DNA of 64,000 bases, from positions 62,001 to 126,000 of the forward strand of contig DASRWI010000029.1 of assembly GCA_035654655.1 (NCBI GenBank). The letters are read 5' to 3'. Each line of letters opens with the position of its first letter. Position 1 is the stretch's first letter. This document shows, in pieces, positions 34,161-43,775 of this stretch. The stretch comes from DASRWI01 sp035654655. Lineage in GTDB: Bacteria; Bacteroidota; Ignavibacteria; Ignavibacteriales; Ignavibacteriaceae. Made by a program: the position numbers and the translations under genes. The notes under the pieces were generated by a model, which ran no database searches, was not told where the DNA came from, and worked only from the letters and a program-made list of their open reading frames with translations.

Positions 34161-36230
34161 TTACTTTAATAATGTCATCTTACCTGCAAAGACATTATTG
34201 CCTAAAGAAATAGTGTAAATATAATTTCCTGATGGAACTGTTTGACCTGAGAAATCTTTCCCATCCCACATTATATTATATATACCTTCATTGTCTACAT
34301 AAATATAAAGTTCTCGAACAAGTTCGCCAAGTGTATTATAAATTTTTATATATGCTATCTCGTTAAAAGATTTACCAACCTTAAAACTAATTGTTGTGGT
34401 TGGATTAAATGGATTAGGATAATTACCCAATAATTGAAAATCTTTTACAATAATATCAGCTTCAGCAGACTCATCTTCAACTCCTGTGCCGCCGCCAGTC
34501 ATTACTGTAAATACGCTTGAAACGCCAAATTTAATGCTTAAGGTAATTATTGCTTGTTTAAGTTCCTGGGCTTCAGTTGAATATGGATTTAACAAATAAT
34601 AATCAACAAGCATATCTTCAATCTTAAGCTTTGCCCACATCTTTGTTAAGAAACTGTACTTGGTAATATTAGAATCAGTAAGAGTCATATTAAAGTTATA
34701 TGAAACAGGCTGCCCGAATCTTTTACCTGAAAAATTGAAGGTAGTATTTTGCCCTGTATTATATCTGCCGCTTACTATAAGCTGATTTCCTTTATATAGG
34801 TTTGGCAAAGGATCCGGAACAATATCAGTTAAGCTGCCAACAGGATTAAGCATTAACTTGGTCTGAAGTAAAACCGGATTTTTAATTTTATTATAGAAGC
34901 TGACCAATTTGGAATATAGTTCATTGTTACCAAGTAATTCGCACAAACCATTATTCTGAGTTGCAACAGTTGTAAGGAGTTGAGCATTAACATAATCTCC
35001 AATTCCAAAAGTAAATATTTGCAATGAAGAATCTGTTGTGGTAACAAGATTTCTGATATATAAAATCAATTCATTATTATCTAATATTCCTGCAGTCTGT
35101 TCACCATCAGTTAAAAAAATAATGATATTTGCAGTACTATCATTAACTACAGAAAATTGAGGAATAGCAGTTTCAAAAGCTCCACTAATATTTGTTGAAC
35201 CCCCGGCTGCAATATTGTTTATGTAAGTTAAAGCTTCATCTCTTGTAACGGTGCTGAATGGTACGTGTGCATTTTTGAATTTATAAATATAAGTTTCAAA
35301 ATCAACTATATTGAATTTGTCGCCTTCGTTCAAATTATTAATAATGTATTTAGCAGCATCTTTAGCCTGGTCCATTTTGGGACCGTACATACTGCCTGAT
35401 TTATCTATAATTATTGTAAAAACTTTACTTATATATTGAGATGAAGGACTTGGTTCTACCACGAACAATCCAAATCCATTAGCTCCCTGGTCAGGAACTA
35501 ATGAAGCAGGAAGCATTGTACTCATACCAAATAACCCAAGCTCATTTGAATTTAGTTTATATTTTAAAATATAATTTTTGACAGCAGGTTGACCTTCTAT
35601 AGTAATTTTAGCATAACCTGAATTACTCCCCAAGTAAAAAGAATCAGGAGTAAATTCAGAAATAGTTAGACTATCAATTGTTCTTAATGATGAAAGATTA
35701 AATTCAAACTGCTGTAAAGCAAATGGCTCTGTATCTATTAATGAATAATTGTTTGGATAAAAGAATTCAACGTTACCATTATTATAAGTTAACAATTGAA
35801 CATAAGTAAGTTTCACTTCAAAAACGCTATCAGCTTTTAAAGCTTCAGGCACATCAAAAAAGAATGGTGCAGCACCTAAGTAAGTCTTAAGATTACTATT
35901 CATTGTACCTCCAGGGAGTGTCGTGTCCGGACTTCCTGCGGTAAAATGAGCAGTATCCCATTTACCATTTATATAATAAATAAAATTAGTTACACTTGCT
36001 CCTTCAGGTAAAGGAAAAGCATATGAAAAGTTTTTTTGACCTGTAAAATTATTTTTGAACACTGCATTTACAGTAACAATAGAAACTTGATTTTCTACAA
36101 CTGCAAATACTTTACTGTTAATTAATTTTAAATGTGTATTAAGATTTGCATCAATAACTCCAACTCCATTAGAGTACGTATAAGTAGAGGTTATGAAAAA
36201 TGCAGCCAACAGGAAGAATAACTTTTTCAT
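34161..36230 (-). CDS. Secreted VIT + von Willebrand A domain protein with T9SS sorting domain
   Basis: A 689-residue exported protein with a signal peptide (1-20). Residues ~25-160 resemble the VIT domain of inter-alpha-trypsin inhibitor heavy chains (NNFTGQKNFSYAFPLPEGASV). Residues ~268-440 are a von Willebrand factor A domain with the metal-ion adhesion site DKSGS (Asp276, Ser278, Ser280), and FLTDGEQT supplying a further Asp. The end is a T9SS type A domain (NYPNPFNPTTTISFK). This combination suggests a surface-anchored, metal-dependent protein-binding adhesin; the ligand is unknown. Unlike the other T9SS cargo here, it has no Asp-box propeller. Confidence 0.87.
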   Translation of the reverse strand: MKKLFFLLAAFFITSTYTYSNGVGVIDANLNTHLKLINSKVFAVVENQVSIVTVNAVFKNNFTGQKNFSYAFPLPEGASVTNFIYYINGKWDTAHFTAGSPDTTLPGGTMNSNLKTYLGAAPFFFDVPEALKADSVFEVKLTYVQLLTYNNGNVEFFYPNNYSLIDTEPFALQQFEFNLSSLRTIDSLTISEFTPDSFYLGSNSGYAKITIEGQPAVKNYILKYKLNSNELGLFGMSTMLPASLVPDQGANGFGLFVVEPSPSSQYISKVFTIIIDKSGSMYGPKMDQAKDAAKYIINNLNEGDKFNIVDFETYIYKFKNAHVPFSTVTRDEALTYINNIAAGGSTNISGAFETAIPQFSVVNDSTANIIIFLTDGEQTAGILDNNELILYIRNLVTTTDSSLQIFTFGIGDYVNAQLLTTVATQNNGLCELLGNNELYSKLVSFYNKIKNPVLLQTKLMLNPVGSLTDIVPDPLPNLYKGNQLIVSGRYNTGQNTTFNFSGKRFGQPVSYNFNMTLTDSNITKYSFLTKMWAKLKIEDMLVDYYLLNPYSTEAQELKQAIITLSIKFGVSSVFTVMTGGGTGVEDESAEADIIVKDFQLLGNYPNPFNPTTTISFKVGKSFNEIAYIKIYNTLGELVRELYIYVDNEGIYNIMWDGKDFSGQTVPSGNYIYTISLGNNVFAGKMTLLK

Positions 36231-36306
36231 ATGACCCTTTCAAAGAAAATTATTTTAAGGATACTAAAAATTACAGTAATAAAATTATTCAGGCAAGATA
36301 TATTTC

Positions 36307-36340
36307 AAAAAAAAGGTCCTTTGTTAAAAAAGGACCTTTT
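36307..36340 (-). terminator. Intrinsic terminator of tsaC
   Basis: Stem AAAAGGTCCTTT / AAAGGACCTTTT between 36311 and 36340, with A tract upstream giving the minus-strand T run, about 27 bases past the stop. Confidence 0.8.
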
Positions 36341-36366
36341 AAGCTTTAATAACCATTTATTAATAT

Positions 36367-36975
36367 TTATTCAAAAAGACTTACATCTCCAGCACCTTCT
36401 CTAATTACTTCAGGGGCTTCATCGCTTAAGTCAACTACAGATGAAGGATCACCTGATAAGTTTCCGGAAGCTAACATTAGGTCAACTTGATTTTGGAATA
36501 TGCTTCTTATTTCTGAAGAATCAAAAATTAAATCACCTTTCCTATTTGTTGTACTGGTACTAATTATTGGATTACCAAGTTCTTTTACTAAGGTCAAAGT
36601 AATTGGATGATTAGGCACCCTTATTCCAACTGTTTTTCTCTTACTCCATAATGTTTTTGGGACAAGTTTAGCAGCAGGTAAAATAAAAGTATATGGTCCC
36701 GGCAGTAAGTGTTTCATAGTTTTATATGCGTAATCAGAAACTTTAGCATACTTTGAAATATCTTTTAAATCCGAGCAGATAAAGCTGAAAAGTTTTGAGC
36801 CGTCATTCTTTATACTGAATATTCTTTCCAAAGCTTCCTTATTATAGATATCGCATCCAATACCATAAACAGTATCGGTGGGATAAATAATAACTCCACC
36901 TTCACGAAGTACACTTACAGCCTTATTTATATATCTTAGTTGTGGATTATCGGGGTGCAATTCATAAAATTCCAT
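36367..36975 (-). CDS. tsaC: L-threonylcarbamoyladenylate synthase (TsaC/Sua5/YrdC family)
   Basis: A protein of about 202 residues that makes threonylcarbamoyl-AMP from threonine, bicarbonate and ATP, the first step of tRNA t6A37 modification. Seen: GGVIIYPTDTVYGIGCD near the N terminus (substrate site), KNDGSKLFSFICSD, PGPYTFILPA, and RVPNHPITLTL with the Arg of the ATP site. No C-terminal Sua5 domain is present, so it is the short TsaC/YciO form. The upstream ATG triplet series (36990) is possible, but AAGGA six bases before the ATG at 36975 favours that start. Confidence 0.9.
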   Translation of the reverse strand: MEFYELHPDNPQLRYINKAVSVLREGGVIIYPTDTVYGIGCDIYNKEALERIFSIKNDGSKLFSFICSDLKDISKYAKVSDYAYKTMKHLLPGPYTFILPAAKLVPKTLWSKRKTVGIRVPNHPITLTLVKELGNPIISTSTTNRKGDLIFDSSEIRSIFQNQVDLMLASGNLSGDPSSVVDLSDEAPEVIREGAGDVSLFE

Positions 36976-37248
36976 CATCATTCCTTTCACTTAAATATTT
37001 ATGCAAAATGAGGTTTTTTAAAGAGTAGTTCATTATTAACCTTGATATAATTTAATAACTTAATCTTCATTAGCAAGCCAAACGGGTTATAGTATTAAAA
37101 ATAACACTTTTTACCACTTTTTGACCTACAATAATGCTATTTTTAAAAAAATATTACAAAAGTTTTTAGGAATTTTAAAAAATATTACTATATTTAAGAC
37201 TCTAAAATTTTAAAATTAGGCAAGACGTAAGAATAAGGAGTTTTCAAA

Positions 37249-37488
37249 ATGTCAAGAAGATGTCAGTTAACAGGAGTTGGTCCTATAGCAGGCAACACAG
37301 TATCTCATGCAAATAATCGCAGAAAAAGAAGATTTTTACCTAATTTGCAAAAGAAAAGAATCTGGGTTCAAGAACTAAACAGATTTGTTACAGTTAAATT
37401 AACCGCCAGAGCTGTTAAAACTATCAGCAAAAATGGTACTTCTCAAATAGCTAAATTAGTTCAAGATAAGCAGATTAAAGCAAGATAA
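37249..37488 (+). CDS. rpmB: 50S ribosomal protein L28
   Basis: A 79-residue ribosomal protein. The signature SRRCQLTGVGPIAGNTVSHA opens the protein (shown in part), followed by the basic NRRKRRFLPNLQKKRIWV and the C-terminal LTARAVKTISKNG. Length fits the 75-80-residue L28 family. It has a good Shine-Dalgarno (AAGGAG, eight bases before ATG). It is a single-gene unit with no rpmG (L33) alongside, followed by a strong terminator shared with the convergent gene. Confidence 0.97.
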   Translation: MSRRCQLTGVGPIAGNTVSHANNRRKRRFLPNLQKKRIWVQELNRFVTVKLTARAVKTISKNGTSQIAKLVQDKQIKAR

Positions 37489-37510
37489 TCAAGAGTTTTA
37501 ATAAAACTAA

Positions 37511-37541
37511 GAAAAGCCGTTTATCTACAACGGCTTTTTTC
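37511..37541. terminator. Bidirectional terminator between rpmB and the T9SS gene
   Basis: Perfect 10-bp stem AAAAGCCGTT / AACGGCTTTT with 7-base loop; T tracts on both sides. Confidence 0.9.
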
Positions 37542-37549
37542 TTTTAAAC

Positions 37550-38803
37550 CTACTTTAACAATACTATTTTACTTGATACAATTTTATCCTTAACCTTGAG
37601 TGTCAAATAATAAATACCTGAACTTAATTCCACAGCATTTATCATTCTTTTATGCTCACCAATATTTTGCTCACCAAGAAACTCATTATAAACCTTTTCG
37701 CCTAAAGTATTATAAATATTTATTTCAGGATTGCCAGGTATAGATATCTTATACAATATTGTTATATATGAATTAAAAGGATTTGGATAAACATTCAATG
37801 ACAGGTCTTCTGGTATTATTGCTTCTTCATTTTTAACATTTACAAAGTATGGATCATAGACCAATATTTTTCCGGAATCTCCAACCGCATAGCCATTTAA
37901 AGAATCAAGAAAAACCATCGCATTCATTGAAACATTATTTGGAAAAGGTTTAACTTTCCATGTTGCTCCTGAATCGGTTGATAATAAGTATTCATTTCTT
38001 CTGTCTAAAGTAATATAAATTTCATTTGAGGTTCTTTTAACTATTTGAAATCCAATTCCATATTGTCCAAGAGTATCATAATTCCATGTTTCCCCTAAAT
38101 CCGATGAACGGGTAAGGGATGCTCCATATTCTAAATCTCCCCCAGTTGCAATTACATTATTTGAATCGATAAATACCAAATCATAAATCGGCTCAGGTCC
38201 AACTCCCTGCGCTTTCCAATTCAAACCACCATCAGATGTTTTATAGATAACTCCGGATATATCCATATAACCGCCCAAGCCAAAACCAAGAAGTGAATCT
38301 ATGAAAACTAAATTTTGAACAGGGTAACCACCATAAACAGAAGTATCCTGATTCATCTGTTCCCATCTTTCACCACCATCAGATGTTCTAAATATTTCTC
38401 CCTGGAATCCTGCTAAAAATCCTATATCCTTATTTAAAAAATGAACATCACTCATAATGTTTGGAGAAAATGGAAAGACAAAATTGTCCCAAACATTGCC
38501 TCCATTAGTTGTCTTAAGAACAATTGTTCCATCCAAACTATAGGATAGAGCATAACCTAAAGAAGAATCAATAAAAAATATGCTTACAATTTCAGAACTT
38601 AATCCGGTAAGTTGAGAAGTCCAGCTATTCCCCTTATCTGACGAATAAATAATAACACCTGAATCTCCACAAGCCCATCCGCTGGAAGAATCAATAAAAA
38701 ATAATTTATTCAAATTAACTGACACAGGAGAACTTTTTTGAACCCATTGCTGACCAAATGAACTCATTATACCTATAAAAACAAACAAAAATATTTTTTT
38801 CAT
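37550..38803 (-). CDS. Secreted YCF48/BNR-like propeller protein with T9SS sorting domain
   Basis: A 417-residue secreted protein with a signal peptide (about 1-17). A seven-bladed YCF48/photosystem II assembly factor-like propeller spans ~20-320, with repeats such as GVIIYSSDKGNSW, VLKTTNGGNVW, IFRTSDGGERW and VIYKTSDGGLNW separated by F-I-D-S-x-x-G-x-A/G turns. The T9SS type A domain is slightly divergent (NVYPNPFNSYITILYK ... GIYYLTLKVKD). A role in photosynthesis is not implied: this fold is common among Ignavibacteria/Bacteroidota secreted proteins. Function unknown. Confidence 0.83.
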   Translation of the reverse strand: MKKIFLFVFIGIMSSFGQQWVQKSSPVSVNLNKLFFIDSSSGWACGDSGVIIYSSDKGNSWTSQLTGLSSEIVSIFFIDSSLGYALSYSLDGTIVLKTTNGGNVWDNFVFPFSPNIMSDVHFLNKDIGFLAGFQGEIFRTSDGGERWEQMNQDTSVYGGYPVQNLVFIDSLLGFGLGGYMDISGVIYKTSDGGLNWKAQGVGPEPIYDLVFIDSNNVIATGGDLEYGASLTRSSDLGETWNYDTLGQYGIGFQIVKRTSNEIYITLDRRNEYLLSTDSGATWKVKPFPNNVSMNAMVFLDSLNGYAVGDSGKILVYDPYFVNVKNEEAIIPEDLSLNVYPNPFNSYITILYKISIPGNPEINIYNTLGEKVYNEFLGEQNIGEHKRMINAVELSSGIYYLTLKVKDKIVSSKIVLLK

Positions 38804-38960
38804 CTATAAACTTTTAATACTTTTATATAAAGATAAACAAAATTAAAATCATATTTAAAAAATTGACCTTTTAGTCATAGACTTTAAAATCGTTTCTAAC
38901 TCACATCTACATTCCTTAAATAATAATAAAATTCAAAACAAAAAAAATTAGGAGTCCACG

Positions 38961-41036
38961 ATGTCTAAATCCAGATACTTATTTCTTTTAACCTTCATAA
39001 TATTTTCTACCGGAATTTTTGCACAAGAAATGTTTTATTCCCGTCTAGGTGGAGAATTTGTAATACCGGCTGTAACAACAACAGCAAGCGGAACCGCATG
39101 GTTTTTACTAGATGCCGAACATTCAACCTTAAGTTATAACATAACTTATGCAAAATTATCCAGTGCCTTTACTGCAGCTCATCTTCATATGGGTTTTTCA
39201 GATCAAAATGGTCCGGTGATATTCCCAATTACATTTACAGGAACACACGCTGAGGGTACCTGGACAAATGTTCCTGATTCCATCATAGGAAAAATAATGA
39301 AAGAAGGAATTTATGTTAATATTCATTCTGCTAATTATCCTGATGGTGAAATTAGAGGACAGCTGTATGTTCCAAGAGGTGTAGGGTATACAGCAGCAAT
39401 AAATGGGAATCAACAGGTACCTCCAAACGCTTCAACAAATGTTGGTACAGGTTATGCAATTCTTGAAAGTGGTTCAAGAATTCATTATTCAATAACAATA
39501 TCGGGTGTAACAGACACATTAAAAACTGTAAGTTTAAATGATGCTCCTGCAGGTAATGTAGGTTCATCCTTCAGAACAATTACTTTAACGGACTTAAGCA
39601 ATAGAACTTTCTGGAATCTTGTACCTGATTCTGCTTTGTTGGCTTTATTCCGTGGCAACGCTTACTTTAATATTAATTCATCTGCATTCCCTAACGGGGA
39701 ATTAAGAGGTCAATTGGTTCGTCAAGGTGATGTTTATTTTACTCTTAGTTTATCAGGAGCAGAAGAAACCCCGCCTGTTGTGACAAATGCTAAAGCTACC
39801 GGGTGGATGATTATGAGAGATGATATGCAGTCGTTGCAGTATAATATTTCATATGCAAATCTTTCGAGTGCTTATACAGGTTCTCATATTCATTTAGGTG
39901 ATAGTGGAGTTTCAGGTCCTGCTATTATTCCGGTTCCTTTTGATAGCATCAACACTGCCGCAGGAATATTAAATGGAATAGCAGATACAACAATTTTGAG
40001 AATGTTGAAAGGACAAACTTATTTCAATATTCATTCAGTTAATTTTAGTGCAGGTGAAATTAGAGGACAGGTTAAATACATATGGGGAACTCCATTAGTT
40101 GCTAAATTTGGTGGTGAACAAGAAGTTCCTCCTGTTTCAACACCTGCAAAAGGTACAGGCTGGTTTATCTACACTAATGAAAGATTAGTTAATGATACTT
40201 TATCAACCAGAAGACTTTACTATAGAATTACAGTTCATAATTTATCTTCAGCAATAACAAGTGCCAGCTTTAGAATTGGAGCACCGGGTATTAGTGGTGG
40301 ACTTATTGCTCCAATTACATTCACTGATAGTACAGTTGATTCCTGGTATGGTTCTGTAAGCGATGTCTTCTTGGCAAATGCCTTAAGAGGTCATACTTAT
40401 GTTAATATATATACTGCCAATAATCCTACCGGAGAAATTAGGGGGCAGTTGAAATACACCAAGACCCTTAGTGTTCCGGTTGAAGTTAGTGAAATAAATG
40501 TTTCTTCAACAGGAAACAGAGTTGAGCTAAATTGGACTACAGCTACTGAAACAAATAACTATGGGTTTGATGTTGAGAGAAGTAAAGACAATATCAATTT
40601 TGTAAAAATTGGTTTCGTGCCCGGTAATGGTACTTCAACTGAATTTAGAAATTATCAATTTGTTGATGATGGACTTGAAACAGGAAAATATTATTACCGG
40701 ATTAAACAAATGGATTATGACGGAAGTGTTACATACTCAAAGATATTTGAAATATATGTTGGTGTTCCACAGATTTATCAATTATCTCAAAATTATCCTA
40801 ATCCATTTAACCCGACAACAACAATTAGTTTTATGCTTCCTGTTAGAGATAAGGTTACGTTGAAAATATATAATGTTCTTGGTTCTGAAGTCGGAGTTCT
40901 TATGAATGAAGAAAAAGATGCAGGTTCATACATAATTAACTTTGATGCAAAGAATCTTGCAAGTGGTGTTTACTTCTATGAATTAAGAACTTCATCAGGT
41001 GTTTCGATGACAAAGAAAATGAACTTAATTAAATAA
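38961..41036 (+). CDS. Secreted protein with four CHRD domains and T9SS sorting domain
   Basis: A 691-residue exported protein with a signal peptide (about 1-21). Four tandem CHRD (chordin-type) domains occupy ~22-135, ~138-250, ~253-370 and ~375-510. Each ends in a hallmark segment like YVNIHSANYPDGEIRGQL, YFNINSSAFPNGELRGQL, YFNIHSVNFSAGEIRGQV or YVNIYTANNPTGEIRGQL. A fibronectin-like module (from ~513) and a T9SS type A domain (QNYPNPFNPTTTISF) follow. CHRD domains are thought to bind ligands or metals at the cell surface; the bacterial role is unsettled. GGAG lies before the ATG. Confidence 0.88.
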   Translation: MSKSRYLFLLTFIIFSTGIFAQEMFYSRLGGEFVIPAVTTTASGTAWFLLDAEHSTLSYNITYAKLSSAFTAAHLHMGFSDQNGPVIFPITFTGTHAEGTWTNVPDSIIGKIMKEGIYVNIHSANYPDGEIRGQLYVPRGVGYTAAINGNQQVPPNASTNVGTGYAILESGSRIHYSITISGVTDTLKTVSLNDAPAGNVGSSFRTITLTDLSNRTFWNLVPDSALLALFRGNAYFNINSSAFPNGELRGQLVRQGDVYFTLSLSGAEETPPVVTNAKATGWMIMRDDMQSLQYNISYANLSSAYTGSHIHLGDSGVSGPAIIPVPFDSINTAAGILNGIADTTILRMLKGQTYFNIHSVNFSAGEIRGQVKYIWGTPLVAKFGGEQEVPPVSTPAKGTGWFIYTNERLVNDTLSTRRLYYRITVHNLSSAITSASFRIGAPGISGGLIAPITFTDSTVDSWYGSVSDVFLANALRGHTYVNIYTANNPTGEIRGQLKYTKTLSVPVEVSEINVSSTGNRVELNWTTATETNNYGFDVERSKDNINFVKIGFVPGNGTSTEFRNYQFVDDGLETGKYYYRIKQMDYDGSVTYSKIFEIYVGVPQIYQLSQNYPNPFNPTTTISFMLPVRDKVTLKIYNVLGSEVGVLMNEEKDAGSYIINFDAKNLASGVYFYELRTSSGVSMTKKMNLIK

Positions 41037-41054
41037 TATTATATTTATCAAAAC

Positions 41055-41090
41055 ATAAAAAAAGCTCAAGTAAAAACTTGAGCTTTTTTT
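41055..41090. terminator. Bidirectional terminator between the CHRD gene and cydB
   Basis: Stem AAAAAGCTCAAG / CTTGAGCTTTTT with TAAAAA loop, T tracts on both strands. Confidence 0.9.
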
Positions 41091-41092
41091 AA

Positions 41093-42124
41093 TCATTTTA
41101 CAGGTCTGTCTTCGATGGGAATTTCTTTCACTGGTTCTACTTTGAAAACTTTAATTAAGTAAATCAATGATGGGAATATTATGAATGAACCCACAATTAA
41201 AGCATATCCTAAATATTTCAAAGTAATATCAGGTGCAGCAGAGTTAAATAATGTAAGGTCATTTGCATCTTTCATTTTAACAACTGTTGGAAAGTAAACT
41301 AAATAGAAAGCTCCAATAATAGCAAATAGTTGGGCACCTGTGATAATTCTTGAAAGCCAAATTTTTCCTTTTGATAAAGTAATCCAAAGAACAGGAAGAA
41401 GAACTGTTGATACAATAATCATTAAGATACTTCCTATATTGGAGAAGAACCTTGAAGCAAAATCAACATCTTCAATAAACGAACTGATAAAAACAAGAGC
41501 GCCCGCAATAACCATTACAATGTTAGCTTTTTTAGATTTTTGAATGAATTCTATTCTGATTTCAAAATCTGTAGTATCTCCGATTAAATAAACTGATGCA
41601 ACAAAAGCAAATATGGCAGCAACAAAAATTCCTATTGAAATAGAAAATAAATTAAGCCATGGATGAACGTAAGCAGAATAAAAATCCATCGGCTGAACAT
41701 ATATTTTGCCGCTTACTAAAGCTCCTATAATCAAGCCAAACATTATACTGACCAATAAACTGGAGTACATAAATATCCTGGTATAGATTACATTAGAATA
41801 ATCTTTGAATGCATCATAATGTCTGAATGTAAAAGCAGTACCTCTTAAAACGATACCCAGCAATAAGATTATTAAAGGTATGTACAAAGCAATTGATATT
41901 TGTGTATAAAGTGGAGGAAATGCATTAAATAAAATTACGACTGCAATGATAAGCCACATATGGTTAGCTTCCCAAATTGGAAGCATAGCATTAGTAATTA
42001 GTTTTGTAGTGCTTTCTTTAGATTTTGAAAACAATTCAACAATGCCTGCTCCGAAATCTGCTCCTCCAAACAGTACATAAAAAAATACTGATACAAGCAA
42101 GAAAAATATAATTACGTAAATCAT
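41093..42124 (-). CDS. cydB: Cytochrome bd ubiquinol oxidase subunit II
   Basis: A 343-residue membrane subunit of cytochrome bd oxidase, with eight to nine hydrophobic helices. The N-terminal FYVLFGGADFGAGIVELF is diagnostic (FGGxDFGxG), as are WEANHMWLI and VLRGTAFTFRHY. With CydA it reduces O2 to water using quinol at high affinity, giving respiration at low oxygen and resistance to nitric oxide or sulfide. It overlaps cydA by four bases, so translation is coupled. No cydX-like small subunit frame was seen after it. Confidence 0.95.
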   Translation of the reverse strand: MIYVIIFFLLVSVFFYVLFGGADFGAGIVELFSKSKESTTKLITNAMLPIWEANHMWLIIAVVILFNAFPPLYTQISIALYIPLIILLLGIVLRGTAFTFRHYDAFKDYSNVIYTRIFMYSSLLVSIMFGLIIGALVSGKIYVQPMDFYSAYVHPWLNLFSISIGIFVAAIFAFVASVYLIGDTTDFEIRIEFIQKSKKANIVMVIAGALVFISSFIEDVDFASRFFSNIGSILMIIVSTVLLPVLWITLSKGKIWLSRIITGAQLFAIIGAFYLVYFPTVVKMKDANDLTLFNSAAPDITLKYLGYALIVGSFIIFPSLIYLIKVFKVEPVKEIPIEDRPVK

Positions 42125-43449
42125 AAGTTTCCTCCTCCCAATAAACTTTCTTCTTCTTTATGCAAAGCCTTAATTTGTCTTAACATTAACCAGTAACCAA
42201 CAATTGAGAGAATAGCATATATTAACAAGAATGAAAGAAAATGGAATATTTGTCCCGGAACAGGAGTAACAGAATCTTTTGTTTTTAAAATTTCATAAAT
42301 AATCCAGGGCTGTCTTCCAACTTCAGTTACAATCCAACCTGTTTCAACTGCAAGAAATCCTAATGGTGTACATATAACCACAAGCCAGAGATACTTTCGA
42401 TTAAATACAAAATTTTTCCATTTAATTCTTGTTATTAAAAATATTATTCCCACCAGGGCAAGCAATGAACCGCATCCTACCATTATTTGAAATGCTAAAT
42501 GGACATATAAAACAGGAGGAAGATTTTCAGGAGGAAATTCTTTTAATCCCTTTACCTCAGCATCAAAATCACCATATGCAAGAAAACTTAAAGCTTTAGG
42601 TATTTGTATTCCATAAGGTGTCGTTTGAGATTTCATATCAGGTATTCCGCCAATGGTTAAACCTGCACCTGTTTTAGTATCAAACAAACCTTCCATTGCA
42701 GCTAATTTAATTGGTTGTCTTTTTGCAACATCCTTTGCAGTAAAGTCACCGCTAAGAGGTTGAATTAAAGCAGCAACGGCAGCAAAGGAAAGAGCAATCT
42801 TTAAAGCAACTTTATGTATCTGGAAATTCTTTCCTCTCAAAAGCATTAAAGCGTGAATACCTGCTACAGCAAAGGCAGTAGCTTCAAAAGCAGCAAAGCT
42901 CATATGAGTAGTTTCACTTGTCATTGCACTGTTAAACATTGCAGCCCATGGATCAATATTTATTGCTTGTCCATTTACCCAATCAAAACCTGTTGGTGCA
43001 TTCATCCAGGCATTGGCTGATACAACAAAAACACCTGATGTTAAACCTGAAATACCTACCAGGAGTCCTGATGTCCAATGAACCCATTTATTTAATCTAT
43101 TCCAGCCATAAAGGAAAAGTCCTATACAAACAGACTCCACAAAAAAAGCAGAACCTTCCCAGCTAAAAGGCATTCCAATAATTGCACCTGCATGCTTCAT
43201 AAATCCAGGCCAAAGCAAACCAAGCTCGAATGACAATGCTGTTCCTGATACTGCTCCAATAGCAAAGAAGATAGCAACACCTTTTGACCAGGCTTTAGTA
43301 AGACGAAGATAAACATCATCACCTTTTTTTAACCAAAGCCAGTGTGATACTACCATAAGGAAGGGCATTGTCATTCCAATGCAGGCAAAGATAATATGGA
43401 AGATGAATGAGAGAGTCATTGTGGCACGAGCCGCAAGTAGATTATCCAT
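42121..43449 (-). CDS. cydA: Cytochrome bd ubiquinol oxidase subunit I
   Basis: A 442-residue subunit I of cytochrome bd oxidase, binding hemes b558, b595 and d. The N terminus LAARATMTLSFIFHIIFA supplies His18, equivalent to E. coli His19, and GRQPW marks the conserved segment after the Q loop. The Q loop is of the short type (total length 442, compared with about 520 for E. coli), common outside enterobacteria. It is first in the cydAB operon, preceded by a gap carrying a phased GATTA tract and REP-like hairpins (43450-43775). Confidence 0.95.
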   Translation of the reverse strand: MDNLLAARATMTLSFIFHIIFACIGMTMPFLMVVSHWLWLKKGDDVYLRLTKAWSKGVAIFFAIGAVSGTALSFELGLLWPGFMKHAGAIIGMPFSWEGSAFFVESVCIGLFLYGWNRLNKWVHWTSGLLVGISGLTSGVFVVSANAWMNAPTGFDWVNGQAINIDPWAAMFNSAMTSETTHMSFAAFEATAFAVAGIHALMLLRGKNFQIHKVALKIALSFAAVAALIQPLSGDFTAKDVAKRQPIKLAAMEGLFDTKTGAGLTIGGIPDMKSQTTPYGIQIPKALSFLAYGDFDAEVKGLKEFPPENLPPVLYVHLAFQIMVGCGSLLALVGIIFLITRIKWKNFVFNRKYLWLVVICTPLGFLAVETGWIVTEVGRQPWIIYEILKTKDSVTPVPGQIFHFLSFLLIYAILSIVGYWLMLRQIKALHKEEESLLGGGNL

Positions 43450-43775
43450 TTTTTACCTAAAGTTATATTAACAATTAATAAGAAATATAACTTTTTAAAA
43501 AGTGTTTAACAATTAGATGACAGAGATAGGGATTAAACGGATTAAAGGATTAATATAAAATTAGGCACAATCCCTTTACAGTGTGTTTGATTATTGATGC
43601 CCATATCATTGAAGTGCTTTTACTTTTTCCCATTCAGTAAAAATTTTGAAATACACTTATGTTTTTTTCATTCCATAGGAATGAGGTAATAATAAAAAAA
43701 CAAATTAAGGAGATTTGTATTCCGTAGGAATACAATAGATTTATTAATACTTCTAAACGGAATACTTAAAACCTC
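43450..43775. other. 326-base gap upstream of cydA with repeats
   Basis: It holds a phased GATTA tract (about 43515-43553) and one REP-like pair (43669-43735). The promoter of cydAB should lie near its left end (43460-43510). No gene is visible. Confidence 0.55.
43669..43735 (+). repeat. REP-like hairpin pair
   Basis: Unit 1 CATTCC-ATA-GGAATG with tail AGGTAATAATAA (43669-43695); unit 2 TGTATTCC-GTA-GGAATACA (43716-43734), an extended perfect 8-bp stem. The period is 49 bases. Stem form T-A at the variable position. Confidence 0.8.

Noticed and set aside
37550..38803. YCF48-like proteins taken as evidence of photosynthesis
   Set aside because: These propellers carry T9SS signals and lie in a non-photosynthetic context; the fold is common in secreted Bacteroidota proteins.
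43741..43765. Possible further REP unit (ACTTCTAAACGGAATAC) beside the cydA gap
   Set aside because: The arms do not pair well and the tail is missing; too degenerate to count.
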